Assembly (NCBI GenBank): GCA_007844125.1 | Contig: CM017569.1 | Coordinates: 11,789,686 to 11,853,685, forward strand | DNA: 64,000 nt | Reading direction: 5' to 3' | From: Sinonovacula constricta | Lineage: Eukaryota; Mollusca; Bivalvia; Cardiida; Solecurtidae | In this document: piece after piece, positions 9,954-21,010 of the stretch | Layout of the letters: each line of letters starts with the position of its first letter | How positions within the stretch are numbered: the stretch's first letter is position 1 | Position numbers and translations under genes: made by a program | Notes under the pieces: model-generated | The model's database searches: none | Told to the model about the DNA's origin: nothing | What the model saw: only the letters and a program-made list of their open reading frames with translations

Positions 9954-12900
9954 GTAAGTAGATTTTATTCTCCTAATAAAAAGTAATTAAAACTTCAAGT
10001 TTTGGAGTAAAGTATTTCTAATGGTCTGTCTTGGTTTGTCATCTAAATATAAATTAATTGTTGACACATGCATGAATAGTGTCATGTTGTTCAGTCTTAA
10101 CATATTCACCTGGAAATTATGTATTCATGCAATTTATATTTAATGCCTGTATGACAAGCATAATTATAATACTACATGAATGTGGCACTCTTTGTTTTAT
10201 TAAAACACTTGGTTTTTATAAGCTCATCTTTTCACAGAAGTAGAACATGGAACTATTGTCATGGCCAACTCAACGGCCTTGCTTAACCTTTGTTGTTAAA
10301 GTCAGTTTCTTAAAAATCGTCAAAGATATTCTCTTTAAACCTTGAATATTTATTTACTTTCAAACAGGCATAATACACTTGAATTAATTTTAGCAGAGTT
10401 ATGTTCAATTTTTATCCGGTATACTTATACTATTTAGCACAGAGAAAAGTGGTGCATGCTGTCTATAGACAGCTCTTTACTTTTCCTTATGCTGTTCTGT
10501 TAACTTTTGTATGCATTTCTTGATGTGTTGTGTTTTTTTTCTGGCTTATTTTGCTGTTATCATTTTTTCTTCCTTTCAAGGACCTTGATACATTTAATCA
10601 ATCGTGTCTTGATGAAATCATGTCTGAGGTTCCCCTCTCCATGACAATTGAGGATGAGATAACTTTGATGCAAGACGGTGACTTTCTTGACCTTCATGAC
10701 CATGGTTCTCTCCCCTGTAAGCAAGGAATTGAAGCTCAAGATTTAGGTAGTCTGTTGGACCAGTTTGAAGAAGGTAAAAACTAAAATTCTCCAGTGAATT
10801 CTTTATTATTTTTTTAATTTTTTTTTTTAGAATTATTCTTAAAATAACATGTATTGACTGATGATGACCTGTATGTGTAATTAAATAAGAAAACATAGTT
10901 CCTAAAATATGATGCAAAATAGGTCGTCTTGCTCTGTACCCATGGAATCTAAGCACCTTTTCAGTTTCAGTTTCTGGATAAGAATGCCCGATGAGAATTA
11001 AACCATAAAATCAGCGCTTGCTCTGTTTAGGGATGTTTAAATTAAGAAATAGATTTTGGTTTTGCATGATAAATACTGCTATGTAGAATAATGTTAAGTG
11101 AAGGGGTTAAGATTCACAGTAATCTATATGAAGGCGATAGACCTGAGTGATTAACTAGAAAGCATGTGACAAAAACAAATGCATTATAATGAGATATATC
11201 CCGTTTTTACAAAATCTATTACAAAATCTATTACAATTTTTACACTTTGACTATATATTATTATTAAACAGATACAAATACAGTTGGTTTATTTTTGAAC
11301 AGTTGTGTTTCAATGGGAGTTTGTAGCAAATTGTTTATTAATGTTGACTGGTAAACTCCCAGAGTAAACATTAAAATCCTGTCTTAGAAAATCATACAAG
11401 AAGTTTTTATTTTTATTTTGAGAAGGGGTGGAGGCTCAATATGATTTACTTTGTCCAGCCATTCATTCTGAAGCCTGGTTATCACTTCAAGGTAGAGGGA
11501 GAGGTGTAATCACTTGTAGTTATAGCTGTTATTGCAATAAATGAATAACTGTTCTGCTACTCTTAACATTGTTTAATGTTGTAATAATAAAATGGTTTTC
11601 TGTGTACTAAAACTATGTGTATTTGTTTCCCTTTAAATGGTGTTTTATTTTCAGCTTCACAGACTATTGGTGATTGTGATTATCTGCAGCCAACTATCAA
11701 CTTTTTCAGGTAAAATAAATAATTTGTTCAAATAACAGCAATGTTACCCCATCTTTGTTTGTTTTTACATATTTAATTTGGACAATTAATTTAAACCATT
11801 TTATATTGACATCCAGCTAGGGTTTTTTTGTGAAAGAAGTATTAGCTTAGATAGAACCACTGCCCTACATCTGATAGTCTTCCTGACATGTTTTCTACCC
11901 ATGTGAAGAAGGGTTAAACGGGGGTATTCTCTATGGCTTCTGGTTGAAAATCCATGGCAGCTGATGTGAATAAGTTCATAGTCAAAAGACATTAGTACAA
12001 ATTTACTGTCTGTATCATTGTAGCTGGTATATTATTACTTTGCACAGGTGTTTATCAGTTGTGTTAAAGGAGGGTGCCCATGGCTGGATGGTTAGTTGCC
12101 AACTTTTAACTCCTCACCCCTCACTTTATGTATGACCCCGGGTTGGGGCAAGAACTTGCATCGCCAGAGGTTTCCCAGCTAACCTGTGGTGTGCCAGTGG
12201 TTCTACCCAGACAAAAGTCCGAGGTCTTCCTCCACCAGTAATAGCTCCAAAATCCAGTAATAAGCTGATGTTGCTAATATCACCATTTGTGTCCTTTGCA
12301 CAAAAGAGAACAAAACGTCAGATACGTTTTTAGATTGGTTAATACCAGCTGTAGATAAACACTATGAAATATATAACACAATAGCAATATACTTGTATAT
12401 CTGCTCTGCCTGCTTCAGCATTGTATCAGTTGTCTTCATGTTAAATGCCATTATGAGAATCAATACCTTCTGTCACTTGTCTTATTATTGTATTCAATTT
12501 GCAATTGATTTTTATACCCATGAAACATTCCATGTCTAACAAAAATTACAACATGCTAATAAACAAAAGTCATTTTAAGGCCTCATATTTATTAATCATT
12601 GTGCAAAAATACACAACAATTGGCTGGGACACAAAAGAACCTATGATCAAAATGGACAAATTGTCTCATAGTTCAAACCCAAATAATGATGGCTGATTTT
12701 CGATTGCAAGCCTTTTGTTGCAAGTAAAGGCAGCAGCTAACAAAATAAGCAATCCATAATAAAAACAGCAGATGTTTTATACTTGACTTTAGAATGTTAT
12801 CAGTTTTGTTGACTTTTATGTAGTACAATTACCTAAATGAAAAAACAACAATGAATGGTTAAATGAAATACAGAAACAAGCTATGTAAGATTGGTTGCAT

Positions 12901-15900
12901 TAGAAAAATGAAAACCACTGATGAAAAGCAACTTAAACATTCAGTTAAATTTATGTTCATGCAATTTTCTATTTCAGTAATGAAGAGACTGAGGTTAAAG
13001 ATAATGGTGCGTATTGTATTTTTCATTTAATCTGATTTAACGTATGTCTTAGGTATTCTACATTAAACCAATGAGTGCTTTTTGTGAGAACTACAGAGAA
13101 TTTTCCATATTTAGTAATTTGACTGTTTTTATTCTTACAGATCTGTTAACTTGTAATTGTACATATTTGAAGGCAGAAACATCAATATCTTACCAAACCA
13201 ACTGCTGACAGTATGATCTGTGGGTGTTGGAGTCCTTGTTTGAGTGAGAACTTTTAGGTGGGGAGGTTTTCCTGCTAACCTTCAGAGTGCCGGTGGTTCT
13301 ACCCAGACTTAAGTCTGGGATCTTCTTCCACCAGAAATTATCTGGATATTGCCAATATGATCATAATTGTTTTATTGCAATGAAACAAAAACCAAAACTA
13401 ATGTTGCTTCTTTCTGTCTTTTATCACAGAAGATTCAGAGATTACTGCGAAGAAAGAGCTCACAGATGCTATGTTACAAAGGCTGAAGACCTCTACTAAA
13501 CCTAAGTCCACTGTTATGTTACCCCTTGCTGTGCCTGCCAAACGTGGTCGAGGCCGTGCCATGACCCGTGGGCACCCGGTTGGTCTCCCTACAAACTGCA
13601 CATCTCGCAGTCTGCAGCGTGTAATGCAACAAAATGTTGAGTTCAAAGACAGCATCTCTCTTATTGAACCAGAGCCAGAAACAAAGTCTAAGAAGTCTGA
13701 AGCCAAAAAGAAGATAGGTTCTGATATATCCAATGTAGAAAAGGATGTTGATGATGCTTACTTTAACCTTATTATAGATCATGATTATCCCAAAAATGTT
13801 GCTAACCCTAAAGTTGACCCAACAACTGAACGGTCCCAGAATGTCTATGATGATATAGAAGAGGGTGAGCTAGTAGAGGAAGTGGTTGAGGTGGTGGACA
13901 AGGATTTTGACAAGTTCAAAAAGATTCCAGACAAAGCAAAATGTGATCGTAATTATAGAAAGCGCTCGGCCAGTCCTGAACAGGTAGTTGATGATTCTTT
14001 ATACTTCGATAAACTCCCATCATATTACACTGCCCTGTCAATACCTAGGAAGCAATTTAAAAAAACTGCTTCTGCTTCATGTGTTGGTAGAGGTGGAATA
14101 AGTGTTCATGATTATATCGAGCGTGATCAGTCGCCTGTCCGTGATAACTCCATGTACAATAAACTCCCAGATTACCACAGTTCTTTCACTAACAGTACCA
14201 AGTACGACTATTTGAATGTTGAACCTACGAAAGGTTGTGACGAAAGCAAACTAAGCAGTGGATACTCTAGTCTCAATCACAGTCCTGAACGTCCATCTCG
14301 ATCCAGAAGTCGGTCCTCTAGTTGCTCAAAATCTGGCTACCGTCCGTCTCGAAGGTCCTCCAAGCGAAGATCATCATATTCGCCATGTTCCGGATACTCA
14401 AGTTCAAGGTCACGATCATGTTCAAGGTCATCCTGTGATGGGTCTCATGCAAGCTCAAGGTCAAGCAGTTCCTCAAGGTAATTTTTGTAGCCATTTATCT
14501 TCTTGAAGTGGACTGATTCGAGGCACAGTGATAAACCCTAATCATTAGGTTTAAAAGGTTGTGTATTCTGTCCTTAACCCACACCAAAAGGGGTCTTGAA
14601 AAGGGTAATGGTTGGGCTTTAAGGAAGTAAGGATTATTATTATTTAAAATTTATTTGTTTACCAAGAATTATGTAACTGGATTAATTCCGTCCACTGTTC
14701 AAGGCATGCAGTCACTTTGATAGCTTTGACTTTGTTTCTCGTAGCCTTGTTTTTTAACCAACTTAGAATTCAGCGCAGACATATAATATACAGATCATTC
14801 CACCTGCCAGACAATCTCAATGGCTATGTGTGAATAACGCAAGTGCTGATGATATTGATTATATAAGGTTACTTTAATTTTCATGAAACTTAATTTAGCA
14901 GTGTTTTTTATATCTATATTTTATCTGTAATATATGACAAACTTTTAGTTCTAGTTCCTGCTCCACCTGTGATTCAAGGTCATCATCACGGTCAAGGTCA
15001 CGGTCTCCTGTGTCAAGGTCATGGCAGCGGGAACATAACCTAAGACAAGAGAGGTCGAGGTGGTCCCGTCAACGAAGGTCTTCCAGATCCCCAGATACTT
15101 ACAGGTACAGGTAGGGTCCTGTCAGTTCACCAGGTTATGTGAAAGCTCTACCTGTTGTTTAGTTTCATGACCCCAAGGCAGCTTTGGTACTTGTTAAGAA
15201 TTAGCCTAAAAATTACAAAATGTGTAGACAGGGTGATGGTTTGTCTTTCAGAAGTTATGTGAAAAACAAAACTAGGTGAGACTATATTTTTTTATACAAA
15301 AACTGTTCTGAATGCATTCTTTTATAAATGGTACAAGTTCAAAATTATTTGCTTTACATGGAATATAAATTAGTGCTTCATTGATAAAATTATAATTACT
15401 TTGCAGTATAAAATTATTATTACTTAAAAATTTAAAATAAAAAAATATCTGAAAATAGAAAATTTTGTTGTGATATGTGAAGTTTTATCTTCTTTTTTTT
15501 ACCTCAAATGAAGGAAGACAAAAGGAAGCTTTTCTTGTGATCCTTTCGGTGTTTGCATTTATCAGTCTTTTTGTTAATGTCCATTTCTAAACAATCGTCT
15601 TGAGATATTCACTAAGGAACTTACTTAACAATCGTCTAAGATATTCTTAACCTTACTTAACAATCGTTGAAGATATTCTTAACTTTACTTAACAATCGTT
15701 AACTAATGAACTTAGAATACTAGTTCACTATCAATAGGGGAACCCATTACTAATGAGCATGGAACTCTAAAATTATTTTTAGCTTAGTTATGCCTCTTTT
15801 ACAATCCCATTTCTGAGAAAAGTGGAAAAAGAACAGCTGAGAAAAGAACAGCTCTTGTTGTTGTTTTTCATTTAATTCCTACTTGTTCTTGGTATTTACT

Positions 15901-18900
15901 ACCACATATTCATGCAAAATTTTGTTTCAAATATTATGTAATCACATATTGAACTTTTCAGATCAAGGTCACGATCAGGTTCTCAGAAATACAGAAGCAG
16001 AAGCAGGTACTGTTTTTGTTATCAATCAAGCTTGTTGTGTTTATGCAGAACTGTCACAGAACTTTGGTCATTTAATCATTTCCCTGTTTCAATCATCATT
16101 AAGGTTGGGTTTGTTACATGTTAATATTTTCCAGGAAGCAAATCAAATGTCAGTCTTCGTGATGATCAATTAAATTACAGAAAGCATCTCTCTATAAGAA
16201 GTTGATGATATTTGTTTTCATGCACAAGAGTTCTGTTTTGTTAGAGAGCCTGTACAGGAAAATACCTTAAACAATTCACTGTGAAGTGATGAAATTAAAA
16301 TGTTTCAGTTATTTATGTCTGTCATTTAGCAATTTCAACTGTGTACAGTGGTTTGTAATTTAGTTTTGCTTTCAATAAACAATATCAGTTTTGGTGTGTT
16401 TTTTATTTGTTTAACAGAAGCCGTGGTTACTCTGTCCAGCGAAAGACTGTCAAAGAACGAAGCTTGTCCAAGGAGAGGTGGAGGGAGCAAAGAAAGAAGG
16501 AAAGAGAAGAAGAAAAGAAAAGACAAATGGTAAATACTGAATCAAGTCTTAATTCATATGACCTATTGGGTTGGTCCCATATTAAATATTTACGAAAGAC
16601 TGTTTGACAAATCAGTCAACATTTCATTTAATTTTTTTATTATTTTTTTACCTTTGTGACTAATATGTTATTAGATTTTATGTTTGATCTATTTCTGCAA
16701 AATGTTTTTAAGCAACGTGGTGTCAGTCTTTTTGAAGTTAGAATATAGAATTACACAATAAACAGTTCATATGTTCTTTACTTATTGTGTCACCATTGAT
16801 CAGTCAGTGAAATGTATATTATTTAGACACATGACATATATTACCTTGAGCACAAATAAGGAATATGCTAGGTTGTTGAGCATAGAATGGCTAATGATCT
16901 TAGACACATGACATATATTACCTTGAGCACAGTAAAGGAATATGGTGCACATAATGCATATCTGACAATCAGTTTTACTTTGCAACTAAAGCTTGAGCAA
17001 AATCTTTACTGAAAATTGATTCTGCAAGTGAGACCTGTACACCTGCTATTTTTGTTAAGATCTAATGAAAATTGCTGGAGTTTATGATATTTTAGACATT
17101 GATACAAGACATTTTTGAACAGGGAGTGGTGGGGGTGGGGGTATTTGTTAGCAATGTAAGAGATTTATGAATAGGGAGCTGGTGGGGGTATTTGTTAGCC
17201 ATATCAGAGTGATTTATGAACAGGGAGCTGGTGGGGTTATTTGTTAGCCATATCAGGGTGATTTATGAACAGGGAGCTGGTGAGGGTATTTGTTAGCCGT
17301 ATCAGAGTGATTTATGAACAGGGAGCTGGTGGGGGTATTTGTTAGCCATATCAGAGTGATTTATGAACAGGGAGCTGGTGGGGGTATTTGTTAGCCATAT
17401 CAGAGTGATTTATGAACAGGGAGCTGGTGGGGGTATTTGTTAGCCATATCAGAGTGATTTATGAACAGGGAGCTGGTGAGGGTATTTGTTAGCCATATCA
17501 GAGTGATTTATGAACAGGGAGCTGGTGGGGGTATTTGTTAGCCATATCAGAGAGATTTATGAACAGGGAGCTGGTGGGGGTATTGGTGAGCCATATCAGA
17601 GTGATTTATGAACAGGGAGCCGGTGGGTGTATTTGTTAGCCATATCAGAGTGATTTATGAACAGGGAGCTGGTGGGGGTATTTGTTAGCCATATCAGAGT
17701 GATTTATGAACAGGGAGCTGGTGGGGGTATTTGTTAGCCATATCAGAGTGATTTATGAACAGGGAGCTGGTGGGGGTATTTGTTAGCCATATCAGAGTGA
17801 TTCATGAACAGGGAGCTGGTGGGGGTATTTAGTGAGCCATATCAGAGAGATTTATAAACAGGGAGCTGGTGGGGGTATTTGCTAGCCATGTAGTTACAAT
17901 TCTAGTTACCCTTTGCTGTACGTGAAAGAAAAAATCTCAAGACCCGCCTAGGGTTATTTAAGATATTTAAAATGTATCAGGCTAAGAGTTGATGTCTTGA
18001 CATTAAAAATTTTGAGAATTTCATCCATGGCTGTAATTTTGTTCACAGAAGGATCGACGCATAGTGTATGTGGGGGGTCTGCCAAGCAGCTATACTCGTC
18101 GTCAGCTGAGAGAAAACTTTAGCCATTTTGGAGAAATAGAAAACGTACAAATACACTTCCGTGAACATGGGTGAGTTTTGCTTTTATTTTATTTTGTAGT
18201 AAGGAATCATTAAATCATATTACAAGTTCATCTATTTAAGTCAAAATCAGGTAGATAAGATAATTGCCAATTATTATTATTAGTTGCAAATATTATCAGT
18301 GTTATTAAAATTGTTTTATTAATAAAGAAAAACAATTAACTGGAGGAGTCTGTCAAGCAGGCCTGGCCTTCGTTCATTTATCTGGGAAAATTTTCTGTTA
18401 AAGAGATTATAGCTTTTTATGTTTGTGTCAGTATGTTTTAAATGAATTTTAATGAAAATCTTAATACAAATGAACAACTGTGCAGAATTTTAGCTTCATT
18501 ATGTATCCATGTTGTTGTTTTTTACAAGTTAGTGACTTCTTACTTCAGGGACAACTATGGTTTTGTGACCTTCATGTACACCTGCGATGCTTATGCGGCT
18601 ATTGAAAGTAAGTTTTCAAACAAATTTAATATTCTGTCATTTTAAATATAAAATATGTCGCTGAATTGATATCATATAAATAAATATTTCAAACATTTAT
18701 TAGACCCTGGTTTTCAAGTGTGTTGTAATATTATTGGTATATTTGTTGGAGCACTGTAACCCTTCAGCCACTTAATACTGGAGTTCTAGTCCTAGTAACT
18801 GTGATAAGTGTATTGTGTGGATCTCTTTAAGCTGACCTTACGTGTGTTGGTCACTTTACCCAGATAGTCTTCTGGGGGTATTCTCTACTGTTAGTAACTG

Positions 18901-19886
18901 AAAGTTACCATCATTATTCGACTTGTGGCTGTACTGTGTGATTTTAATAATCAAAAATATGAAAAATAAAGAGAAACTGAACCATTTTTTCAGAGGGTAA
19001 AACCATTCCTGCACTGAGGGGCTTTGACCTGTGTTTTGGTGGTAGACGCCAGTTTTGTGATGTTGAGTATGCTGATCTTGGTAAGTATTACTATGAGTCT
19101 GGCGGGCGAGTGGGTGGGGATACTAATTTACACTGAATGAGTATTTCCACTTATGGTAGTTTTTTAAGGCAAGTTTTTAAGTTCTGAGGACCTTTTGAAT
19201 GATAGTATTAAAAAACCATTTTTCCTATGTTGGTCATATAAAATATGTGGAGTTGTTATCATAAGGCCCATAAAAATCATCTGGAAATAATAATTGATGT
19301 TTGGGAAAGAAATCTTAACTATATTATTTCAAAATTCAAGATTATTCTCTTAAGTGAAATCTGAGGTCTGTTACTTAAAAAAAGAATTATTGTTTTGTAC
19401 TCTCCTACTGTTGCTGTTTACTTTTTGTGAGAGTATGATTGTTTTATAAAATGTATCTTAGAATAAGCTCAGAGTGAGCAATGGTGATCACTCCATTGTT
19501 GTCTTTAGTCATGTGTACACATTCCTCAACATTCTTTAAATGACATCTCCTCTGAAACAAATTTCGATCAAACTTGCTCAGAAGCTTCAGCAGGCTGGAG
19601 AAAAGTTGTTAAATGACTTTTAATTCCTTAAAAAAACATGGCATGGCCATTTTCCATAAATGAATATATAGGAAAACTTTGAAAATCTTGATTTGTTCAT
19701 TGTAGATAGCAGCAAGGAGATTTAGGAAGACTGTTTACTTGTGATAATAGCCTTAACTTGTTTTTCTGCATTGTAGATGGCAACAAGGAGATTGAGGAAG
19801 AATATGAGTCCAAGCCTCGGAGTGCTGGCATGATGGACTTTGATGAGCTGTTGAAGCAGGCAAGACAGAAGATCAAGAAGTCTTGA
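9876..19886 (+). CDS. PPARGC1-like: PGC-1 family transcriptional coactivator (12 coding exons, 699 aa)
   Basis: Joined exons: 9876-9953, 10581-10773, 11655-11709, 12978-13006, 13430-14477, 14949-15110, 15962-16006, 16418-16529, 18049-18170, 18549-18607, 18994-19080, 19777-19886. All junctions are GT-AG and phases agree, giving 2100 nt. Residues 1-90 are acidic with LGSLL (81-85), an LXXLL-type nuclear-receptor box. DHDY (235-238) matches the HCF-1-binding motif of PGC-1 proteins. An Arg/Ser-rich region covers roughly 395-540, followed by a charged stretch (about 555-573). The RRM covers about 578-663, with RNP2 at IVYVGGL (579-585) and RNP1 at NYGFVTFM (617-624). The end DFDELLKQARQKI matches the vertebrate PGC-1 tail, which binds the cap-binding protein CBP80. 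Family knowledge says the protein acts in the nucleus, docking on transcription factors to raise mitochondrial and metabolic gene expression. It is shorter than human PGC-1alpha (about 800 aa), mainly in the middle. The start is the first ATG of the exon, two bases after the acceptor. Confidence 0.93.
10581..10773 (+). CDS. PPARGC1-like: PGC-1 coding exon 2, acidic region with LXXLL
   Basis: Residues 27-90, rich in Asp and Glu, ending DLGSLLDQFEE. The LGSLL is the only LXXLL-type box seen in the N-terminal part. Acceptor TTTCAAG, donor GAAG|GTAAAA, phase 1. Confidence 0.88.
11655..11709 (+). CDS. PPARGC1-like: PGC-1 coding exon 3
   Basis: A 55-nt exon for residues 91-108 (ASQTIGDCDYLQPTINFF). 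Acceptor ATTTTCAG, donor TCAG|GTAAAA. Phases match exons 2 and 4. Confidence 0.75.
12072..12300 (+). mobile_element. SINE family A copy in PGC-1 intron 3
   Basis: Begins with GGGTGCCCATGGCTGGATGG (A-box-like). Continues with CCAGAGGTTTCCCAGCTAAC and the core CAGTGGTTCTACCCAGAC ... GGTCTTCCTCCACCAGTAA shared with the 8969 copy. Confidence 0.6.
12978..13006 (+). CDS. PPARGC1-like: PGC-1 coding exon 4, a 29-nt microexon
   Basis: Encodes SNEETEVKDN with split codons at both ends. Acceptor CTATTTCAG, donor AATG|GTGCGT. Skipping it would shift the frame, since 29 is not a multiple of three, so if real it is constitutive or a regulatory switch. Confidence 0.6.
13200..13378 (+). mobile_element. SINE family A fragment next to the exon 5 acceptor
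   Basis: Contains GGTGGTTCTACCCAGAC and GGGATCTTCTTCCACCAG, the family core. The tRNA-like head is eroded. It ends only about 50 bp before the acceptor of the largest PGC-1 exon. Confidence 0.55.
13430..14477 (+). CDS. PPARGC1-like: PGC-1 coding exon 5 with the DHDY motif and start of the RS region
   Basis: The largest exon, residues 119-468. It contains a basic patch (KRGRGRAMTRG, near 156-166), DHDY at 235-238, an acidic stretch (DDIEEGELVEEVVEVVDKD), and from about residue 395 dense Ser/Arg repeats. The donor is TCAAG|GTAATT. Reading through it reaches a stop at once (TAA at 14479-14481). Confidence 0.92.
14949..15110 (+). CDS. PPARGC1-like: PGC-1 coding exon 6, Arg/Ser-rich
   Basis: Residues 468-522, continuing the RS region. 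The 3' end has two donors six bases apart, after 15104 (TACAG|GTACAG) and after 15110 (TACAG|GTAGGG). Both keep the frame and differ by two residues. Confidence 0.85.
15584..15705. repeat. 32-bp short tandem repeat in PGC-1 intron 6
   Basis: About 3.5 copies of TTACTTAACAATCGTCTAAG followed by ATATTCTTAACC. Confidence 0.75.
15962..16006 (+). CDS. PPARGC1-like: PGC-1 coding exon 7, Arg/Ser-rich
   Basis: A 45-nt exon encoding SRSRSGSQKYRSRS. It is a multiple of three and phase-symmetric, so it could be skipped without loss of frame. Acceptor TTTTCAG, donor AGCAG|GTACTG. Confidence 0.8.
16418..16529 (+). CDS. PPARGC1-like: PGC-1 coding exon 8, charged linker before the RRM
   Basis: Residues 537-574, with WREQRKKEREEEKKRQ. 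Vertebrate PGC-1 proteins have a comparable Arg/Glu-rich segment just before the RRM. Acceptor TTTAACAG, donor ATG|GTAAAT, phase 0. Confidence 0.87.
16824..16940. repeat. Direct duplication in PGC-1 intron 8
   Basis: TAGACACATGACATATATTA, followed by CCTTGAGCACA, occurs twice about 77 bp apart with few differences. Confidence 0.75.
17111..17890. repeat. 49-bp minisatellite in PGC-1 intron 8
   Basis: About 16 tandem copies of a 49-bp unit, GATTTATGAACAGGGAGCTG followed by a G-rich run (GTGGGGGTATTTG) and TTAGCCATATCAGAGT. The G-runs all lie on the sense strand of the gene. It is 160 bp upstream of the first RRM exon. Confidence 0.95.
18049..18170 (+). CDS. PPARGC1-like: PGC-1 coding exon 9, first half of the RRM
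   Basis: Residues 575-614, with RNP2 IVYVGGL followed by a helix-1 segment (RRQLRENFSHFGEIENV). The exact spacing of an RRM is kept. Donor CATGG|GTGAGT. Confidence 0.93.
18549..18607 (+). CDS. PPARGC1-like: PGC-1 coding exon 10, RNP1 of the RRM
   Basis: Residues 615-634, with the RNP1 motif NYGFVTFM, very like the GFVTY block of vertebrate PGC-1. Acceptor CTTCAG, donor GAAA|GTAAGT. Confidence 0.93.
18736..18945 (+). mobile_element. Degenerate SINE family A copy in PGC-1 intron 10
   Basis: A GGAGTTCTAGTCCTAGTAAC B-box-like part is followed by AGCTGACCTTACGTG and TTTACCCAGATAGTC, in the same order as the family core but more diverged. Confidence 0.4.
18994..19080 (+). CDS. PPARGC1-like: PGC-1 coding exon 11, end of the RRM
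   Basis: Residues 635-663. FGGRRQFCDVEYADLD is close to the vertebrate PGC-1 sequence at this place (CGRKQF ... YADLD), a family-specific signature rather than a general RRM feature. Confidence 0.93.
19697..19731 (+). pseudogene. Degenerate duplicate of the exon 12 acceptor and first codons
   Basis: CATTGTAGATAGCAGCAAGG and the following GAGATTTAGGAAGA align with the true exon 12 start at 19768-19802 with about four differences, 71 bp apart. The acceptor TTGTAG is intact. In the correct phase the copy reads D S S K E I and then TAG (19723-19725). Confidence 0.75.
19777..19886 (+). CDS. PPARGC1-like: PGC-1 coding exon 12, C-terminal tail
   Basis: Residues 664-699 and stop TGA (19884-19886). 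The tail MMDFDELLKQARQKIKKS corresponds to the DFDSLLKEAQ tail of vertebrate PGC-1, the CBP80-contacting segment. A degenerate copy of this exon's start lies 71 bp upstream. Confidence 0.92.
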
Positions 19887-21010
19887 CACATGTGTTACTC
19901 TTGTTATGACATTTTGTTTACTTGTGTGTATATTAGATATCCGTATAGCATTTGTGTGAGTATTTGACGTTTGACTACACATTGCGTGTGTTTGACATGT
20001 GACTACACATGTGTGCGTGTGTTTGATGTGTGACTACATGTTAGCGCGTATTTGAATGAGCCTGTATCTTTAGTATTTTTATCACACTGATAGTTGATAG
20101 TGGACTGAGATGTATGAATGGACTTGTTTTGTTGAATAAGTCTACATTTAGCTTTATGGCACTTTACTTGTTTATTGTTTTTTTGTAAAATCGGAGGCTG
20201 TATTAAATTTGGTATTTTGGTTCATTGTATGAAAAGGATTACAACTTATGAGAGGGAGAAAATGTTAGTTGTCATGTGGACTAATTTGTTAAGCATACAT
20301 TGTTAGTGCATCGTGTTGGCTCGTTATTCTGAAAATTCCAGGGCAGGTGTTCCCTTCCATTTCACAAGTACAGTCATCCCACCAGAGTGTGCTTAGTGTA
20401 TAGACAACATAAGGCATTTCAAGGAACTGGGGTTATTAAAGACTTTAGAAAAGATTGGAAATTTACTACAGAAAAAAGTGTTTGGTTTACAAATATATTG
20501 TTTCTACATTTATAACTTATCTTTATTACTTTTCTTGTTAATTTTTTTCCATCATTCAGTACGAACAGCAATCTGTTTATTTCATGATTGCAGTTTGTTG
20601 CTGGTTTGAAATTTGTACGTGCATAGTATCTTACGAATCATGTTAACATTTGCATTTAATACCATTAATTGTGCTGAAATTAGATTTCTTGATTCTTTTT
20701 TTACTTTTACTTGTGTGAAAATATACGTGACATGATGGTGTTGATTTTTTATGTAATGTTATAGCATACACACTTAATAGAATTGCTTTTTGATGTTCAT
20801 TAGTACTGATTTAGTGTCATTGTTCTGCATTGTGAAAATCTTGAATTGAAAATTACCATCTGCTATTAAAGTTGTTGAGTGGTATTAGAGTTCTGATGCT
20901 TGCTGCATTAAGCATATCTTATCTTTCAGTGGAATTACCAATACATTCAGTTTGATGATGAGCTCTAACCTGGGGTTGTTTTTTGTTTTGTTTATAACAA
21001 TAAAACAATT
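19887..21010 (+). promoter_or_regulatory. Probable 3' untranslated region of PGC-1 with polyadenylation signal
   Basis: AATAAA stands at 20999-21004 in an AT-rich context about 1.1 kb after the stop. Other AATAAA words follow further down (for example near 23384 and 23399), so a longer 3' UTR is possible. An imperfect repeat of about 36 bp with GTGTGTTTGACATGTGACTA lies at about 19925-20045. Confidence 0.45.

Noticed and set aside
10618..10956. A 112-codon frame opposite PGC-1 exon 2
   Set aside because: A shadow of the real exon on the other strand.
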